DNA of 39,848 nucleotides from assembly GCA_016179055.1 (NCBI GenBank), contig JACOSC010000014.1, forward strand, positions 1-39,848, given 5' to 3'. The position numbers and the translations under genes were made by a program. Source of the stretch: Acidobacteriota bacterium (lineage in GTDB: Bacteria > Acidobacteriota > UBA6911 > JACOSC01). Each line of letters starts with the position of its first letter. Positions within the stretch are counted from its first letter, which is position 1. The notes beneath the pieces were generated by a model that ran no database searches, was not told the origin of the DNA, and saw nothing but the letters and a program-made list of their open reading frames with translations. Below, in pieces: positions 15,806-24,547 of this stretch.

Positions 15806-17710
15806 ATGGAAGATATCTTCAGCAAAATTGATGACCATCAGAAAAAACATAGAGTGGATAAGTGGGAGGGCACGTTCCGCGAGTACCTGCCCATGGTAAT
15901 ACAAAATCCTAAGTTGGCCCGACTCTCCCATGCCTACGTGTACGACGCCGTGCGCTCGTATGGAGTCGAGGTTGACAGTGAAGGGCGAGAACGATTCAGG
16001 TTCTTCGAAAGAGAAATCTTCGGCATTGACGAAGCGCTGGCCAAGGTTGTCGAGTATTTGAAGGCCGCCGCCATTGGCTCCGACGTGGGTAAACGGATCC
16101 TGATGATTTATGGCCCACCTTCCGCCGGAAAAAGCCAAATGGTGATCTTGCTGAAGCGGGGCCTGGAAGAATATTCACGCACGGATGAGGGCGCCATCTA
16201 TGCCATTGCCGATTGCCCGCAGCATGAGGATCCTTTGCACCTGCTCCCCCACAGCTTACGCAAGGACATGTTGGATGAATATCGTATCTACGTTGAAGGC
16301 GAGCTCTGTCCCATGTGCAGCGTGAACCTGAGAGAAAAGTATGAAAACGATATTCATCGCGTGCTCGTCAAGCGCATGTATCTTTCGGAAAAGGACCGGA
16401 TAGGGATTGGCACCTTCGTGCCCAGCGATCCAAAATCCCAGGACATTTCCGAGCTGGTCGGCAGCTTGGACTTAGCGACGGTCGGTGAATTCGGGGTGGA
16501 GTCGGATCCGCGCGCCTACCGCTTTGACGGTGAACTGAACATCGCCAACCGGGGAATGATTGAGTTTATCGAGATGTTCAAGGCGGACGAGCGCTTCCTC
16601 TATATTCTGCTCACCTTGACTCAGGAGCGCAATATCAAGATCGGGCGTTATTCGCTGATTTATGCCGATGAGTTCGTGATTGCCCACACCAATGAGACCG
16701 AGTTTCTTGAATTCTTGTCCGACAAGAAATCCGAAGCGCTGCGCGACCGTATGATCACCGTACAAATTCCCTACAATCTGCAGGTCAGCTCGGAAATGAA
16801 AATTTATGAAAAATTGCTCAAGCAGACCAATATCGGCGATATCCATATGGCGCCGCATACCATGAAAGTTGCGGCCATGTTTGCGGTGCTCTCCCGCCTG
16901 GAAGAACCCAAAATACCCGGCTTGACGCTTACCAAGAAAATGAAGCTGTACAATGGCGAGGATACGGAAGGCTTCCGCCCACAGGACGTCCGTCGCATCA
17001 AAGAGCAGACCGCGAGAGAAGGCATGGATGGGATTTCACCTAGATTCATTATCAATCGTATTTCTTCCGCCCTCATAAAACCGGGAACCATCTGTGTCAA
17101 CCCCATCGACGTGCTGCGCTCCATTAAGGAAGGTTTCGAAACGCATGGCTCCTTCAAGAAGGAAGATCGCGAGCGCGTGGATAATCTCATAGCCGATGTG
17201 CGCCGAGAGTACGATGAAATTGCGAGAACCGATGTACAGAAGGCGTTCTTCGTCTCGTTTGAAAAAGAGGCCTCTACGCTCATGGATAAATACCTAGATC
17301 ATGTAGAGGCTTACTTGGATAATCGAAAATTACTGGACCCGATCACTGAGGACGAGATCGAACCGGATGAGAAGCTCATGCGATCGATTGAAGAAAAAGT
17401 GAAAGTCTCGGAAAGCGGCAAGGATGCTTTTCGCAATGAGATCTTCCGCAAGGTCGCCTTCTCCCAGCGCAAAGGGGAAGGGTTCGACTATAAGACACAC
17501 GAGAAGCTGCGCGAGGCGATCGAGCGACAGCTTTTCGAGGAACGCCGCGATACGATCCGTCTTACCGTTTCCTCACGAAACCCAGACCAGGAACAACTGC
17601 GCAAGATCAATGAGGTGATTAACACGTTGGTGTCGCGCGAAGGCTATTGCACCGAGTGCGCCAACGAATTGCTCAAGTACGTCAGCAGCCTGTTGTCTCG
17701 GGAGAAATAG
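15806..17710 (+). CDS. prkA: PrkA family serine protein kinase (YeaG-like)
   Basis: 634 residues, close to the usual 630-650 of PrkA/YeaG. The N-terminal AAA-like part has Walker A GPPSAGKS (103-110) and the family segments EYLPMVIQNP (26-35) and GMIEFIEMFKADERFLY. A CPMC pair lies near 172-175, and a helical C-terminal region carries the proposed kinase part. PrkA is a cytosolic kinase linked to sporulation in Bacillus and to stress and nitrogen-starvation responses in enterobacteria. Strong GGAGG (15792-15796) precedes ATG 15806. Genes for a DUF444 protein and SpoVR follow, the conserved three-gene arrangement. I infer a stationary-phase or stress module. Confidence 0.93.
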   Translation: MEDIFSKIDDHQKKHRVDKWEGTFREYLPMVIQNPKLARLSHAYVYDAVRSYGVEVDSEGRERFRFFEREIFGIDEALAKVVEYLKAAAIGSDVGKRILMIYGPPSAGKSQMVILLKRGLEEYSRTDEGAIYAIADCPQHEDPLHLLPHSLRKDMLDEYRIYVEGELCPMCSVNLREKYENDIHRVLVKRMYLSEKDRIGIGTFVPSDPKSQDISELVGSLDLATVGEFGVESDPRAYRFDGELNIANRGMIEFIEMFKADERFLYILLTLTQERNIKIGRYSLIYADEFVIAHTNETEFLEFLSDKKSEALRDRMITVQIPYNLQVSSEMKIYEKLLKQTNIGDIHMAPHTMKVAAMFAVLSRLEEPKIPGLTLTKKMKLYNGEDTEGFRPQDVRRIKEQTAREGMDGISPRFIINRISSALIKPGTICVNPIDVLRSIKEGFETHGSFKKEDRERVDNLIADVRREYDEIARTDVQKAFFVSFEKEASTLMDKYLDHVEAYLDNRKLLDPITEDEIEPDEKLMRSIEEKVKVSESGKDAFRNEIFRKVAFSQRKGEGFDYKTHEKLREAIERQLFEERRDTIRLTVSSRNPDQEQLRKINEVINTLVSREGYCTECANELLKYVSSLLSREK

Positions 17711-17719
17711 GAAAGTTTC

Positions 17720-17745
17720 GGTCCGCGGCCTTCGGTGCGCGGACC
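17720..17745. promoter_or_regulatory. GC-rich hairpin in the prkA-yeaH spacer
   Basis: GGTCCGCG and CGCGGACC form a perfect 8-bp stem around GCCTTCGGTG, starting 10 bases after the prkA stop. There is no T-run, so it is more likely a message-stability or processing element, or a leaky attenuator, than a full terminator. Confidence 0.5.
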
Positions 17746-17795
17746 CATCCGTATAGCACGGTGGCCGGGCGTCGCGGTTAACAGAAGGCGCGCAT

Positions 17796-18956
17796 ATGAA
17801 GATGCAACAGATACCTTGGGACTTACGGCGGCGAGGTCTCAAAGACAGCATAAGGCACGACAAACGGGTCAAGGATGCCATCCGTAAAAATCTGAAAGAA
17901 CTTATTGCCGAGGAAAACATTATCACTTCGGACGGCAAGAAGTTGGTGAAGATCCCGCTGAAATACCTGGATCAATACCGATTTCGTTACGGCACGCCCG
18001 GCAATGCGACCGGACAAGGCAAAGGCCAACCCGGCGATGTTATTGCCCGCGATAGCGCTAATGCGCCGGGCATGGGTCCGCCTGGCGACAATCCCGGCGG
18101 TGATATCTATGAAGCCGAAATTTCCCTCGAAGAACTGACGAACATGATGCTGGCCGACCTGGCGCTGCCTTGGTTTGAAGACAAGAAAACCCATCAAATT
18201 AAAACCACCACGTACCGCTACGACGAGATTCGAACTAAAGGCCCGATGTCGAACATCGACAAGCGCCGTACGCTCCTAGAAAACATCAAGCGCAATGCCG
18301 CCAAGAGTGAGCCCAAGGTCGCCGACCTGTGCGAAGAAGATTTGCGCTTTCGAGTTTGGAGCGTCAAAGAAGAGTTGCAAGCCAACGCCTGCGTTTATTT
18401 GCTCATGGACCGATCCGGCAGCATGACCACGGAGAAAAAGTATATTGCCAAGAGCTTCTTCTTCTGGATGGTACGTTTTCTTAAATTGAAATATAATACG
18501 GTCGATTTGGTATTCATCGCCCATGACGTTGAGGCGCGCGTGGTTCCGGAAAAGGATTTTTTCACGATCAGCAATAGCGGAGGCACCTTGTGCTCCTCCG
18601 CCTATCAGGTTGCCCTGGATCATTTAAAGAAGTGCCATCCGCGCGATAACTGGAACAATTACCTCTTTCACTTCTCCGACGGGGAAAACCAGGAAGAAGA
18701 CAATTCAACGTGCAAGGATCTGATTCAAGACTTGCTCACTCATTGCACCATGATCGGTTATGGCGAAATCAACTATCAGGATGACGCCTCCTTCTATGGA
18801 TTAGTGAAGCCGTATAGTCCGCATTGGAGCACGCTCTACAAGGAGTTAAAAACCGTCGATAGCAAGCGGTTTATTACCACCATCATTAAGCAAAAAGAAG
18901 ATGTGCACAATGCGCTGCAACATTTTTTTAGCCGCAAAGAAGCGCGGCGGCAGTAG
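17796..18956 (+). CDS. yeaH: DUF444 / YeaH family protein with VWA-like domain
   Basis: 386 residues, slightly shorter than the ~430 of E. coli YeaH. The N-terminus is basic and helical (LRRRGLKDSIRHDKRVKDAIRK). A Gly/Pro-rich linker (about 66-102) follows, then a von Willebrand A-like domain with the MIDAS-type motif DRSGSM (205-210). The VDLVFIAHDVEA and HFSDGENQ segments are typical of the family. Its partners are the PrkA kinase upstream and SpoVR downstream; the molecular job is not established. AAGG lies before ATG 17796. A GC-rich hairpin occurs on each side of the gene. Confidence 0.9.
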   Translation: MKMQQIPWDLRRRGLKDSIRHDKRVKDAIRKNLKELIAEENIITSDGKKLVKIPLKYLDQYRFRYGTPGNATGQGKGQPGDVIARDSANAPGMGPPGDNPGGDIYEAEISLEELTNMMLADLALPWFEDKKTHQIKTTTYRYDEIRTKGPMSNIDKRRTLLENIKRNAAKSEPKVADLCEEDLRFRVWSVKEELQANACVYLLMDRSGSMTTEKKYIAKSFFFWMVRFLKLKYNTVDLVFIAHDVEARVVPEKDFFTISNSGGTLCSSAYQVALDHLKKCHPRDNWNNYLFHFSDGENQEEDNSTCKDLIQDLLTHCTMIGYGEINYQDDASFYGLVKPYSPHWSTLYKELKTVDSKRFITTIIKQKEDVHNALQHFFSRKEARRQ

Positions 18957-18976
18957 TCCAATACGGGACGGCGCTC

Positions 18977-19006
18977 GGCGGCCGCGTTCACGAAAGACGC
19001 GCCGCC
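18977..19006. promoter_or_regulatory. GC-rich hairpin in the yeaH-spoVR spacer
   Basis: GGCGGC-C-GCGT pairs with ACGCGCCGCC (10 bp with one bulged C) around a 9-base loop. It mirrors the hairpin in the preceding spacer and may set relative expression within the trio. Confidence 0.45.
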
Positions 19007-19073
19007 CGCCATGAACGGCAAAAACCGCTCGGGGAAATCAAGGGCCAAGGCAATTATTAAGGTATAACCCGCT

Positions 19074-20459
19074 ATGAGTTTTCCGGAACAAAGAGCCAAT
19101 GCGATAAAAGAACTGGCGACCGATTTGGGGCTGGATTTCTTTGAAACGATCTTTGAGATCGTTCCGTTTGATATTATGGTCGAGATCGCCGCCTATGGCC
19201 TGCCCACACGCGCCCAGCACTGGTCTTACGGCAAGGTCTACAACCGCGAGCGCATCCACGGTCAAATGGGACTTTCCAAGATCTATGAGATCGTGCTCAA
19301 CAATATCCCGGCGTACGCCTTCCTGCTGGACACCAACAGCGATGTCACGAACCTGCTGGTGGCCGCGCACGTGTATGCCCACGTTGACTTCTTCAAAAAC
19401 AATATATACTTTGCCGATACTAATCGCAATATGGTCAATGAGGCGGTTGAGCACGCCATTCTGATTGATGAGTTCATTGAAAAATACGGCCTCGAAGCCG
19501 TGGAACACGTCATGGACATCGGCTTTGCCGTCGACCGCCATGTCGATGTTCACAAGGGTCTCCAACGCAAACCCTATCCGCCGCGCCAGGTCGTGGAGCA
19601 AGTCCGCAAGGTTAAAGAATACGAAGACATTTTCGGGGACGATGCGTTCATGGTGTCGCGGGCGGTCGTTGGCGGGAAGATGCCCCCGCACCCGGAAAAG
19701 GACCTGTTATGGTTTCTTGCTACCTATGCGCCGATTGAACCTTGGGAGCAATCGGTATTGGAGATCATCCGCAAAGAGTCCATGTACTTTTATCCACAGT
19801 TCGAAACCAAAATTCTCAACGAGGGCTGGGCCAGTTACTGGCATGCCGAGGTAATCAACCATTATCTCTTAACGCCGGGAGAGATGATTGAGTTCGGCGT
19901 CCTCCACTCGGATGTAGTAAACCCCGGCGGGCGCATGGGCGTCAACCCTTATTATCTGGGATACAAGATCCTGGTTGACATCGAGAAACGCTGGGACAAG
20001 ATGTATGCCGACGGCGAGTCAAAGATCACTGGAAAACAAAAAATATTTGAGATCCGCACGCTCGAGAACGATGTTTCCTTTCTGCGCAATTATCTCACCA
20101 AAGAATTAGCGGAGAAATTAGAGCTGTTTACGTATGGATATGCGTGTGATCATCATCCGCACAACAAGCGACTTTGTCCGAAATGCGGCGAGATCGCGGT
20201 GAAGAGCCGATCGCTCGACGACGTGGTTGAAAGCTTAATCGCCACGCGCTTCAATTACGGCGTACCACGTATTCTTATACGCGAGATCAGCAGCGACGGC
20301 ACCATGTACTTAGAGCAAGAGCGCAGCGATCATCGCGGCCTTGATATGAAATACTCCCAAAAAACCATCGATTACGTCCATCAACTTTGGAAGCGCCCTG
20401 TGCACATGGTAGCGCGCAATGAGCAAATGAAAGAGGTTACGATCCGCTCCAGCACCTAA
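19074..20459 (+). CDS. SpoVR family protein (YcgB-like)
   Basis: 461 residues; the family usually runs 450-520. Diagnostic blocks are the early FYETIFEI-type segment (FFETIFEIVPFDIM), YGLPTRAQHWSYGKVY, HVYAHVDFFKNN, HPEKDLLWFLATYAPIEPWE and ILNEGWASYWHAEVI. The last is rich in conserved Glu/His, as expected of a zincin-like or metal-binding core. SpoVR affects spore cortex formation in Bacillus; in Gram-negatives it accompanies PrkA and DUF444 proteins in a stress module. It is predicted cytosolic. A near-C-terminal CDHHPHNKRLCPKCGE segment looks like a metal site. Foldback repeats follow the stop. Confidence 0.92.
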   Translation: MSFPEQRANAIKELATDLGLDFFETIFEIVPFDIMVEIAAYGLPTRAQHWSYGKVYNRERIHGQMGLSKIYEIVLNNIPAYAFLLDTNSDVTNLLVAAHVYAHVDFFKNNIYFADTNRNMVNEAVEHAILIDEFIEKYGLEAVEHVMDIGFAVDRHVDVHKGLQRKPYPPRQVVEQVRKVKEYEDIFGDDAFMVSRAVVGGKMPPHPEKDLLWFLATYAPIEPWEQSVLEIIRKESMYFYPQFETKILNEGWASYWHAEVINHYLLTPGEMIEFGVLHSDVVNPGGRMGVNPYYLGYKILVDIEKRWDKMYADGESKITGKQKIFEIRTLENDVSFLRNYLTKELAEKLELFTYGYACDHHPHNKRLCPKCGEIAVKSRSLDDVVESLIATRFNYGVPRILIREISSDGTMYLEQERSDHRGLDMKYSQKTIDYVHQLWKRPVHMVARNEQMKEVTIRSST

Positions 20460-20504
20460 GTACATCGTTTCATAAATTCATTAACGTATTTTTCAAGTGG
20501 GTGG

Positions 20505-20568
20505 CGCAGACCTTTAGGTCTGCGATTAACTGATGAGTTCCAGCGACGAAGACCTGACGGTCTTCGTC
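20505..20568. terminator. double hairpin downstream of spoVR
   Basis: Two perfect palindromic hairpins occur in a row: an 8-bp stem at 20505-20524 (CGCAGACC/GGTCTGCG) and a 10-bp stem at 20545-20568 (GACGAAGACC/GGTCTTCGTC). They are flanked by complementary GGGTG and CACCC, so the whole can also fold as one. They lie 45 bases after the stop and lack T-runs, so they could be a REP-like repeat acting as a 3' end. Confidence 0.5.
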
Positions 20569-20589
20569 ACCCAGTGATAATAATACGTA

Positions 20590-20825
20590 AGCGTAATGTA
20601 ACTACTCAGGCATGCCTCTCAGCCCCGTAGGGGCGGCATGTTTATAGAAACTGAGATTTCAAAAACAGTCAAGCTCCGTAGAAGCGACATGTGCAGGCTT
20701 TGATACTAGAGGCTCTGTACATGTCGCTCCTATGGAGCTTGACTCCTATTCAAGGGTTTCTGGCTATAAACATGTCGCCCCTACGGGGCTAAGGAGCTCC
20801 GGCTGAGTAGTCACAGCGTAATTAT
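20590..20825. repeat. concentric foldback element, family F
   Basis: About 235 bp. The outer arms (ACTACTCAG / CTGAGTAGT) enclose AGCCCCGTAGGGGC on both sides, each copy itself a hairpin. Inside these are AAGCTCCGTAGAAGC and GCTCCTATGGAGCTT. ACATGT and TTTATAG motifs recur next to the hairpins. The halves are reverse complements, so the region can fold as one long hairpin or as four small ones. No open frame of note. Confidence 0.7.
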
Positions 20826-21043
20826 GAATCAGATTAATAAGCTTACGGGCCGGCTGAAGACATTATCCCTCACCGCTTACGCCAGGGATAGATCTGAGCG
20901 CTACGCCGCCGCATTTGCAGGAAGTGGCGATTAAATCCTGCAGGGTTCTTCAAAGGCTCCCGGCCATGACCTGCCGTGGCGGCCCTCTCCACCTTTCCGA
21001 CCGGCGTGATCATCGGTCGCCTGACTGTCGCAACGGCGATAAC

Positions 21044-21072
21044 TTGACCTCCGGCCGGTATTCCAGTATAAA
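21044..21072 (+). promoter_or_regulatory. sigma70-type promoter of cysS
   Basis: TTGACC (21044-21049), a 17-nt spacer, then TATAAA (21067-21072): five of six matches in each box. Transcription would start near 21079, leaving a leader of only about 14 nt that still contains GGAG (21081-21084). A T-box or other riboswitch is therefore unlikely on this transcript. Confidence 0.6.
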
Positions 21073-21092
21073 TCTCAATCTGGAGATAAGCG

Positions 21093-22589
21093 ATGCCCCT
21101 GAGAATTGTCAGCAGTTTATCCAAGCGGCGCGAAGACTTCCAACCGATCCACGACAAGAAGATCGGCTTGTATGTCTGCGGTTTGACCGTCTATGATGTG
21201 TGCCATATCGGCCACGCCCGCACCTTTCTCGCTTTTGATGCGATCGTGCGCTATTTGAGATTCCTCGGTTATGACGTTACCTATGTGCGCAACTTTACCG
21301 ACGTCGAGGACAAGATCATTAAGCGAGCTTTGCAGGAGGGTGTGGATAGCCGCGTGGTTTCCGAGCGGTACATACGGCAGGCGGAAGAAGACTTTGATGC
21401 GCTCGGCATGATACGGCCTTCCGTAGAACCCAAAGTGACGGAGCATATGGGCGAGATCATCGCGTTCGTACAGGCTCTAATGGATAAAGGCGTGGCCTAC
21501 GCGGTGGACGGCGATGTCTATTATGAAGTAAATAAGTTTTCCGGCTACGGCAAGCTCTCGCGGCGAACGCCGGATGAGTTGCAAGCCGGCGCCCGCGTGG
21601 ACATCGACGAGCGCAAACGAAATCCGCTCGATTTCGCGTTATGGAAATCCGGCAAGCCGGGTGAGCCCGTTTGGGAAAGCCCGTGGGGGTTGGGACGTCC
21701 CGGTTGGCATATCGAGTGTTCGGCCATGGCCACCAAGTATTTAGGCGACCATTTTGATATACATGCCGGCGGCGCCGACCTGGTCTTTCCGCACCACGAA
21801 AATGAGATTGCGCAATCCGAGGCGGTGCTGGGCGGCGATTGGGTCAAATATTGGCTGCATTGCGGAACGCTCAATATCCATCATGAAAAGATGTCCAAAT
21901 CGCTGGGCAATTACCTGACGATTCAAGACGCGCTGCGTCGCTATCACCCGGAAGTGCTGCGCTTTTTCATTCTCAGTTTTCATTATGGGAGCATTATTGA
22001 TTTTTCCGACGCGTTTGTTGAAGAGAAGGAGCAAGGGTTGGAGAGACTCTACCACGTACTGCAGCAGCTCGACACCACGTTAGACGCATCCTTACAGGAT
22101 CCTGCGCTAGCTGCCGCGTCGTCGCTTTCCCACAGCGAGTCCGAAATGGTTACTCGGCTGGCGGAGTTGCGCCAGGCGTTTATCGAGGCGATGAACGATG
22201 ACTTTAATACGGCCGAAGCGGCGGGCGTACTCTTTCAAACGGCCGCGGTATTGAAGAAATACCTCTTGAGTTTGGAGGATGATACGCATACAATCGGCGG
22301 GGGATCGTATTTCGCGCTCAATCAGGGAAGGGCTTTCTTGAAGGAAGTGGGACAGATATTTGGAATTTTCCAATGTTCGCCGGACCTTTTATTTCAGAGC
22401 GTCCTGGAGAGAAAACTCCAAAATGTTGTTCTGCCGTTGCCGGAGATTCAGCAGATGATATCGGACCGCAGTCAAGCCCGCAAGACCAAGGACTGGAAGC
22501 GAGCCGATGCCATTCGTCAGGCCCTTGCCGATCACCGCATACTGGTCCAAGACACCCCCGAAGGAACGACCTGGTCGGTGCGTCGTTAG
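21093..22589 (+). CDS. cysS: cysteinyl-tRNA synthetase
   Basis: 498 residues, a usual length for this class I synthetase, which charges tRNA-Cys with cysteine in the cytosol. Visible motifs: HIGH (38-41), KMSKS (266-270), and the zinc ligands C29, C209 and H234 with E238 in HHENE. WHIECSAMA and GGADLVFPHHENE are near-invariant in the family. GGAG eight bases before ATG 21093 and the promoter at 21044 support the start. The next gene, 73 bases downstream, encodes a sulfur-amino-acid PLP enzyme, giving a plausible functional pair. Confidence 0.97.
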   Translation: MPLRIVSSLSKRREDFQPIHDKKIGLYVCGLTVYDVCHIGHARTFLAFDAIVRYLRFLGYDVTYVRNFTDVEDKIIKRALQEGVDSRVVSERYIRQAEEDFDALGMIRPSVEPKVTEHMGEIIAFVQALMDKGVAYAVDGDVYYEVNKFSGYGKLSRRTPDELQAGARVDIDERKRNPLDFALWKSGKPGEPVWESPWGLGRPGWHIECSAMATKYLGDHFDIHAGGADLVFPHHENEIAQSEAVLGGDWVKYWLHCGTLNIHHEKMSKSLGNYLTIQDALRRYHPEVLRFFILSFHYGSIIDFSDAFVEEKEQGLERLYHVLQQLDTTLDASLQDPALAAASSLSHSESEMVTRLAELRQAFIEAMNDDFNTAEAAGVLFQTAAVLKKYLLSLEDDTHTIGGGSYFALNQGRAFLKEVGQIFGIFQCSPDLLFQSVLERKLQNVVLPLPEIQQMISDRSQARKTKDWKRADAIRQALADHRILVQDTPEGTTWSVRR

Positions 22590-22662
22590 ATAGTCGAATC
22601 GTACGCTCGTCGACCGCGTTTTCTGTATGGTTACCATCATGAAAGGATAAACAGGTGATCCT

Positions 22663-23871
22663 ATGGCGTCAAACTACGCCTTTGAGACGGAAGCCGTGCA
22701 TGCCGGCGAGCGTCAGCCGGCGCCCGACGGCTTGCCCACGACCACGCCGCTCTACGTCAACTCGACGTATATCTATAAAACCGTCGAGCAGATGGACGCC
22801 GTGCTCGGCGGCCAGACCGCAGGCTATGTTTATAACCGCTATGGCAGCCCCACGCTTACCGCTTTAGAGACCGCATTGGCTACGCTGGAGAGAGGGGCCG
22901 CGGCCGTCGCCTTTGGGTCCGGCATGGCCGCACTGCATGCGGCGCTCTTACTCTGCGAGCTGCAGGCGGGCGATGTCGTGCTGGCCGCTCACGATATTTA
23001 TGGGGCGACGCTCGGCTTGCTTACCAAGCTCATGGACCCTTTCGGCGTCCACACGCGGCTGGCCGACTTCACCGACGCGGCGGCGCTGGCCGCCGCCCTG
23101 GAGCAAGCGCCCCGGCCGCGCGCCCTGTTGTTCGAGCCGATCTCAAACCCGGTCATCAAGGTAGCCGATGTGAAAAGGATCTGCCAAATGGCGCGGCGGA
23201 TCGGGACCAAGGTCATTGTCGATAGCACTTTTTCGCCTCCGTGCTTGTTGCAACCGCTCGAGCTGGGCGCCGATGTGGTTGTACATTCCGCGACAAAATA
23301 TTTAGGCGGGCACGGCGATGCTACGGCCGGCGCGGTGATTATCAAAGATGATGCGCGCGCCGCCGACTTGCGAATGATTTCAAAACTTGCCGGGGCGATC
23401 CTGAGCCCTTTTGAGGCGCATCTCATTCACCGCGGAATCAAGACTTTGGTTATACGAGTTGAGCGCCAATGCGCCAACGCCATGAAATTGGCTGAGCATC
23501 TGACCGGCCACCCGCACGTAGCCCGCGTACACTATCCGGGATTGTCCATTCATCCACAGCACCTGTTGGCGGGCGCTCAGTTTCGCGGCGGCCACTTTGG
23601 CGCCATGATGGCCTTCGAAATAAAGGACGGGCATCAGGAAAAGGCGTTCCGTTTCCTCAATGCCCTGCGATTGATAATTCCGGCCACCACGTTGGGCGAT
23701 GTCTACACCGAAGTTTCCTATCCGCCCATGTCCTCCCACCGGGAGTGGTCGGAGGCTGAGCGCCGCAACGCCGGCATCACAGCCGGCCTGATTCGTCTGA
23801 GTGCCGGCCTTGAGCATCACGAGGATCTTTGGGCGGACCTGGACCAGGCGTTGTCTGCCGCGACGCGCTGA
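22663..23871 (+). CDS. Cys/Met metabolism PLP-dependent enzyme (cystathionine gamma-synthase/lyase family)
   Basis: 402 residues, standard for the family. YNRYGSPT (57-64) supplies phosphate-binding residues of the neighbouring subunit, GSGMAA (85-90) contacts the cofactor phosphate, and SATKYLGGHGD (209-219) holds the PLP lysine K212. The usual DNTF is DSTF here (187-190). Members catalyse gamma-replacement or gamma/beta-elimination on cystathionine, O-acylhomoserine or methionine; sequence alone does not separate these, so no symbol is given. It is a cytosolic tetramer by family. It lies 73 bases after cysS, consistent with cysteine or methionine supply. Confidence 0.88.
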   Translation: MASNYAFETEAVHAGERQPAPDGLPTTTPLYVNSTYIYKTVEQMDAVLGGQTAGYVYNRYGSPTLTALETALATLERGAAAVAFGSGMAALHAALLLCELQAGDVVLAAHDIYGATLGLLTKLMDPFGVHTRLADFTDAAALAAALEQAPRPRALLFEPISNPVIKVADVKRICQMARRIGTKVIVDSTFSPPCLLQPLELGADVVVHSATKYLGGHGDATAGAVIIKDDARAADLRMISKLAGAILSPFEAHLIHRGIKTLVIRVERQCANAMKLAEHLTGHPHVARVHYPGLSIHPQHLLAGAQFRGGHFGAMMAFEIKDGHQEKAFRFLNALRLIIPATTLGDVYTEVSYPPMSSHREWSEAERRNAGITAGLIRLSAGLEHHEDLWADLDQALSAATR

Positions 23872-23941
23872 AGATCTCAGGCTTGTGGCAAATCGGTTTT
23901 CCGCTCATAACGATTCCCTCACGGCAATGCCACCCCTCAGA

Positions 23942-24439
23942 TTCGATCATAAGTCAATCAGACGGTGGCGGTGCCGGCCCCGCACGGGGGCTCTGGAGTT
24001 TGTACATTGGCCACAGTCCCGTGCGATCCTTCGTTCCCACCACTTCGAGCGGGTACCCCGCCATAGCCCGAAGCTTGTTCTCGTAGCTCCGAAGGAGCGT
24101 CATATAATAGCCAGGGGCAGAGCGCGCAGCGCGTCGCCCCTGGTATGAACGACTAGAGAAGTTATAAGCCCTGAAAGGGCGGGATACCCTTCTGCTCGAT
24201 GAATACGTATGGAAGAAAACGACGGCGGCCTAGGAATTGATCTCCATTAGTGCGCCCTTTCAGGGCTGGCGTACTGGGGAGGCTTGCTTTCCAGGGGCGG
24301 CGCTGCGCTTGCCCCTGGCTATTACATCTCGCTCCTTCGGAGCTTTGGATTGTAAGCCGTACCCCACTCCCTACAAATGTCCAAACTCCAGGACCCCGCG
24401 GGACTGGATTTTGGCATCAGCGCGTTTCTTATGATCGAA
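23942..24439. repeat. concentric foldback element, family A, copy 1
   Basis: A 498 bp element with 12-base terminal inverted repeats TTCGATCATAAG / CTTATGATCGAA. The two halves are extensively reverse complementary. Each arm carries, from outside in, a GGAGTTTG/CAAACTCC block, a CTCCGAAGGAG hairpin, a CCAGGGGC...GCCCCTGG hairpin and a GCCCTGAAAGGGC hairpin, the last only nearly palindromic at its edges. A unique core of about 100 bp lies between them. A second copy in the same orientation is at 33513-34012. There is no transposase frame and no obvious target-site duplication. It sits just upstream of the receptor promoter. Confidence 0.8.
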
Positions 24440-24464
24440 CTTCGGCCATTCAACCCGCTTTTCA

Positions 24465-24493
24465 TTGACACTCGAAATAATACTGTATATGCT
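24465..24493 (+). promoter_or_regulatory. sigma70-type promoter of the TonB-dependent receptor
   Basis: TTGACA (24465-24470), exactly 17 nt, then TATGCT (24488-24493). It lies 25 bases beyond the end of the foldback element and about 55 bases before the receptor ATG at 24548. A start inside the element (24377) would be upstream of the promoter, so it is unlikely. Confidence 0.65.
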
Positions 24494-24547
24494 ATGCATA
24501 AGAGTAGCCTGAACTCCACTCATGTGTGCAACGTCAAGGTAGGTAGT

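Noticed and set aside
20505-20825. Possible CRISPR array (repeated palindromic units)
   Set aside because: Units differ in sequence and are arranged as mirrored inverted repeats, without regular unique spacers; no cas genes are present.
20870-21092. Possible T-box or riboswitch leader before cysS
   Set aside because: A good promoter at 21044-21072 leaves only about 14 nt of leader, and no specifier loop or antiterminator bulge was seen.
24377-24547. 57-codon upstream extension of the TonB-dependent receptor
   Set aside because: It begins inside the foldback element and upstream of the promoter, and it would bury the signal peptide that starts at 24548.
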